Assembly: GCF_001888185.1 (NCBI RefSeq)
Contig: NZ_CP016364.1
Location: 1,054,001-1,118,000, forward strand
Reading direction: 5' to 3'
Length of the DNA stretch: 64,000 bases
DNA from: Phaeobacter porticola
GTDB taxonomy: Bacteria > Pseudomonadota > Alphaproteobacteria > Rhodobacterales > Rhodobacteraceae
Shown here: positions 61,821-64,000 of the stretch, piece by piece
How the letters are laid out: each line of letters begins with the position of its first letter
Position numbering within the stretch: the stretch's first letter is position 1
The notes under the pieces: model-generated
What the model saw: only the letters and a program-made list of their open reading frames with translations
What the model was told of the DNA's origin: nothing
The model's database searches: none
Translations under genes and position numbers: made by a program

Positions 61821-63077
61821 ATGACTGTCATTCTGCCATTCGCGGCCCCCGGATCCGGCATCGCCGCTTCGGGGGGGCAATCGCCGGACCCTGAATCTGT
61901 CATTGGACCGGGCGGGGACAGGTCGGCGGCCTCGTCGGTTGCGCAATGGGTCATGAGCTTTGCCTGCCATCGACGCCAGGCGCAAGATGCCTATTGGCTA
62001 AAGGAAAACGCCGAGCTGTTGAGCCTGCTCAACATCACACGGCGTGGCACGCCAGGTCTTGGGGGGACGGCGGGAACCAGGGCTGAGGCAGCCCTGGTTC
62101 CCCTGCGCCCCTTTTACGAGGACGCGGCGCGGACGTTGCGGTTCTTTCCGCAATATTACCGATTCATTCTGTCGATCTGCCTCGATTATGAGGATCTGTT
62201 GGGACACAGCGTACCCGCGGCCTCCACCGGTAGCGCGGCTGGGCTGGCGCATTGGGTGGCCCAGCAGGGGCTGGTCGAGGCTGAGTTGTCAGATCTGCAA
62301 CGGGCTGAGGCCCGCCAGCTGCTGGCGCGGCGCGGTATCGTCTTGCCGGTTAATCCGGGGCTGGATGACCGGTTGCGCCAGTTCACCCGCCGCAGTCAGA
62401 CCTTTGCCATTCCCAATCGCAAAGCCGCCTATGAGCTGACGCATATCGTGTTCTACCTCTCTGATTATGGCCGTCGTGACCCGGGGGTGGACGCGGCAAC
62501 ACAGCGCAGCCTGATCTATGCGGGGCTGGTGGCTGGTCTGGATCAGGATGTCGATTTGCTGTCGGAAATCTGCATTGCGCTGCGCTACTGCGGCGCGACG
62601 CCGCCGCCACTCTGGGAGCAGGCGCTGACCAGGGCGATAGGACAGTTCGTGCTGACCCCGGATGGCTTCAGTGGTGGCATGGATGGCTATCACGCCTATT
62701 TTGTCTGTCTCTGGTGGCAGATGGCGCAACGGGGTGCGAGCCTGCCCGATGGGCTGCTGCCTGCCGCAACGGCGGGGCAGGGTCTGCATATCTGTGCGCC
62801 CAACGCTCAGGGGCTGCTGCGTCCGCTCTCAACCTGCGTGATGGGGCTTGGTAACAATGCCCATGTCTCGCCACAGAAGTTGTGGCAGGGGGCGGTTGAT
62901 CACATCACCGAACAATGTGGGCAAGCTGCGCGGCGGGAATTGCTCCGCCTGGGCAGCAGCACGCCGGAATTTGCAGAGTTCTGGCAGGTCTTCAGCCGTC
63001 CGGGGCATGCCACGACCCGGACACGTGGCATCGGGGCGGATGGTCTCAGCCTGACGGGCCATCCGCGCCGGGGGTAG
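61821..63077 (+). CDS. Large helical protein paired with the FSSGS peptide, function unknown
   Basis: A 418-residue cytosolic protein without signal peptide. The N-terminal 30 residues are Gly/Pro/Ser-rich. The rest looks like an all-alpha fold with conserved-looking blocks FFPQYYRFILSICLDYEDL, IPNRKAAYELTHIVFYLSDYGRRD, CGATPPPLWEQAL and GMDGYHAYFVCLWWQM. The alternating His/Tyr/Trp-rich helices recall terpenoid-cyclase-like alpha toroids, but no DDxxD or equivalent motif is visible. A GTG at 61794 is an alternative start. It could modify, bind or export the upstream peptide. Confidence 0.7.
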   Translation: MTVILPFAAPGSGIAASGGQSPDPESVIGPGGDRSAASSVAQWVMSFACHRRQAQDAYWLKENAELLSLLNITRRGTPGLGGTAGTRAEAALVPLRPFYEDAARTLRFFPQYYRFILSICLDYEDLLGHSVPAASTGSAAGLAHWVAQQGLVEAELSDLQRAEARQLLARRGIVLPVNPGLDDRLRQFTRRSQTFAIPNRKAAYELTHIVFYLSDYGRRDPGVDAATQRSLIYAGLVAGLDQDVDLLSEICIALRYCGATPPPLWEQALTRAIGQFVLTPDGFSGGMDGYHAYFVCLWWQMAQRGASLPDGLLPAATAGQGLHICAPNAQGLLRPLSTCVMGLGNNAHVSPQKLWQGAVDHITEQCGQAARRELLRLGSSTPEFAEFWQVFSRPGHATTRTRGIGADGLSLTGHPRRG

Positions 63078-63086
63078 GCACGGTTT

Positions 63087-63605
63087 TTAAGACCGCGTTG
63101 CGACGCCAGCGATCAGCCGGTCCTCCAGGTTGGTCCCATGCAAGACTGAGATGTCGCCGGTGGTTTCCAGAACCACCGCTCGCACCTCTGACAAGGCCAG
63201 CACGTTTGCCTCGCGCAGCTTGGCCAGCAGATCTCCCTCTGTGACACGTGTGGTGCGCAGTGCGTCATACAGAATCTCGCCGTCCCGCATCAGCATTACA
63301 GGCGTGTTCTGAACCGCTGCCTTGAACCGCTGCGAGGATTGCCGCAACCGGGCCACTCCGTATTGTACGCACAGCAGCATTGCGATGGAGAGGGTTGCCT
63401 GCCCGAAGGCAGTCCAGGATGTGGCCTGAGCCGCCCCGGCCAACAGGGACCCGATGGCAACGGTGACAACGAAATCAAACGCCGTCATTTTTGAAAACGC
63501 GCGCAAACCGATAAGGCGCACGGCGCATATCACCCAGGCGATTGCGATGGAGGACAGGAAAACCGATCTTAGAAACAGGTCCGGTAGGGTCTCTTCAACA
63601 AACAT
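63087..63605 (-). CDS. DUF421 (YetF-like) membrane protein
   Basis: A protein of about 172 residues with three N-terminal membrane segments. The typical DUF421 core is LIGLRAFSKMTAFDFVVTVAIGSLLAGAA, then the cytoplasmic domain with VMLMRDGEILYDALRTTRVTEGDLLAKLREANVLALSEVRAVVLETTGDISVL. The family is widespread and of unknown function; spore-germination-linked YetF is the best-known member. The start is ATG 63605, with GAGG six bases upstream; ATG 63608 is possible. Confidence 0.85.
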   Translation of the reverse strand: MFVEETLPDLFLRSVFLSSIAIAWVICAVRLIGLRAFSKMTAFDFVVTVAIGSLLAGAAQATSWTAFGQATLSIAMLLCVQYGVARLRQSSQRFKAAVQNTPVMLMRDGEILYDALRTTRVTEGDLLAKLREANVLALSEVRAVVLETTGDISVLHGTNLEDRLIAGVATRS

Positions 63606-63813
63606 CATGCACCTCGCAGCGTTGGGTCTGACCGTGGTCGGTGCGTCCGCCACGATCCCAAAGCGGCCACTTCAGGTGCATGGATGGTTAGGGTGTCGAA
63701 ACGGTCCTGCTGAGGGGGCAACGCTTGATCCGGCGGCAGGGTTCCCGGCAGGTCATACAGACTGTTGGCCTTGGGAAGGGGCCATTTGTCCGTGGCACCA
63801 CCCCGGCGCAGGT

Positions 63814-64000
63814 TTACATCGAAAACGAGGTGCCGCAGCCGCAGCTGGAGGTGGCGTTGGGATTGTTGATTACAAACCGCGCGCCGATCAGCTCTTCGGT
63901 GAAATCAATCACCGCGTTTTCCAGAAACGGCAGTGAGACATCATCCACCACCACTTTCTGGCCCTGACCCTCTAGGATCAGGTCATCCGCCTGCGGGGCA
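63814..64000 (-). CDS. erpA: Iron-sulfur cluster insertion protein, ErpA/IscA family (partial)
   Basis: Only the C-terminal 62 residues are inside the window; the gene continues beyond 64000. The end carries FVINNPNATSSCGCGTSFSM, the CGCG signature with the two C-terminal Cys that bind the cluster in HesB/IscA/ErpA A-type carriers. It delivers [Fe-S] clusters to apoproteins. Which A-type carrier it is cannot be settled without the N-terminus, so the symbol is tentative. Confidence 0.8.
   Translation of the reverse strand, partial: APQADDLILEGQGQKVVVDDVSLPFLENAVIDFTEELIGARFVINNPNATSSCGCGTSFSM

Overview
The window looks like the chromosome of a marine alphaproteobacterium of the Rhodobacteraceae, most likely the Roseobacter group. 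This rests on high GC, a Rhodobacteraceae-style tatABC operon, a one-cysteine DksA, two Hint-domain proteins, a DUF2927-type lipoprotein, a CtrA-type TTAA-N7-TTAA site, and close spacing with many 4-bp ATGA overlaps. No rRNA, tRNA, CRISPR array or intact insertion sequence was seen.

Layout. 1-12.4 kb: the end of an ABC ATPase, a WYL regulator, tatABC, rpiB, a DUF815 ATPase, an NlpD-like lipoprotein, pcm-surE, an SDR, purF and a Hint-domain protein. 12.4-14.2 kb: a gene-poor stretch with a CtrA-like site and a decayed phage late-control gene D. 14.2-25.7 kb: housekeeping genes on the minus strand (cvpA, radA, a PqiA-like gene, an Mla-type ABC pair, alr, dnaB, pyrE, pyrC, a glycosyltransferase). 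25.9-34.7 kb: a MoxR/VWA pair, an OmpA-family protein with an 18-copy minisatellite, rsgA, a second VWA protein, a 55-residue membrane protein missed by length-limited ORF calling, and a lipoprotein. 34.9-35.7 kb: a putative toxin-antitoxin pair. 56-64 kb: the other MoxR ATPase, dksA, a flavin monooxygenase, a second Hint protein, xthA, a peptide with three FSSGS motifs and its 418-residue neighbour, a DUF421 protein and the end of an ErpA-like gene.

The most interesting region is 36.1-55.5 kb, a self-contained catabolic gene set. A minus-strand pair (amidohydrolase plus a tandem SnoaL/NTF2-like protein) diverges from a long plus-strand operon. The operon encodes a CUT1-type ABC importer, four more SnoaL/NTF2-like proteins, a GMC oxidoreductase, a HisD-family dehydrogenase, an SDR, a LacI-family regulator, a bicupin, a MetE-like zinc protein, an alpha/beta hydrolase, an RraA-family protein and a broken aldehyde dehydrogenase. 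The divergent promoter carries two matching LacI-type palindromes in opposite orientation, with centres 55 bp apart. The likely logic is import of a polyol or sugar-like compound, oxidation, NTF2-fold isomerisation, dehydration or hydrolysis, removal of a methyl or thio group, and aldol cleavage. I could not assign the substrate, and the combination matches no pathway I know.

The set lies between a CoxE-like VWA gene (31.8 kb) and a MoxR ATPase gene (56.1 kb), two families that normally work together. It therefore looks inserted between them, beside the toxin-antitoxin pair, and its aldehyde dehydrogenase has since decayed.
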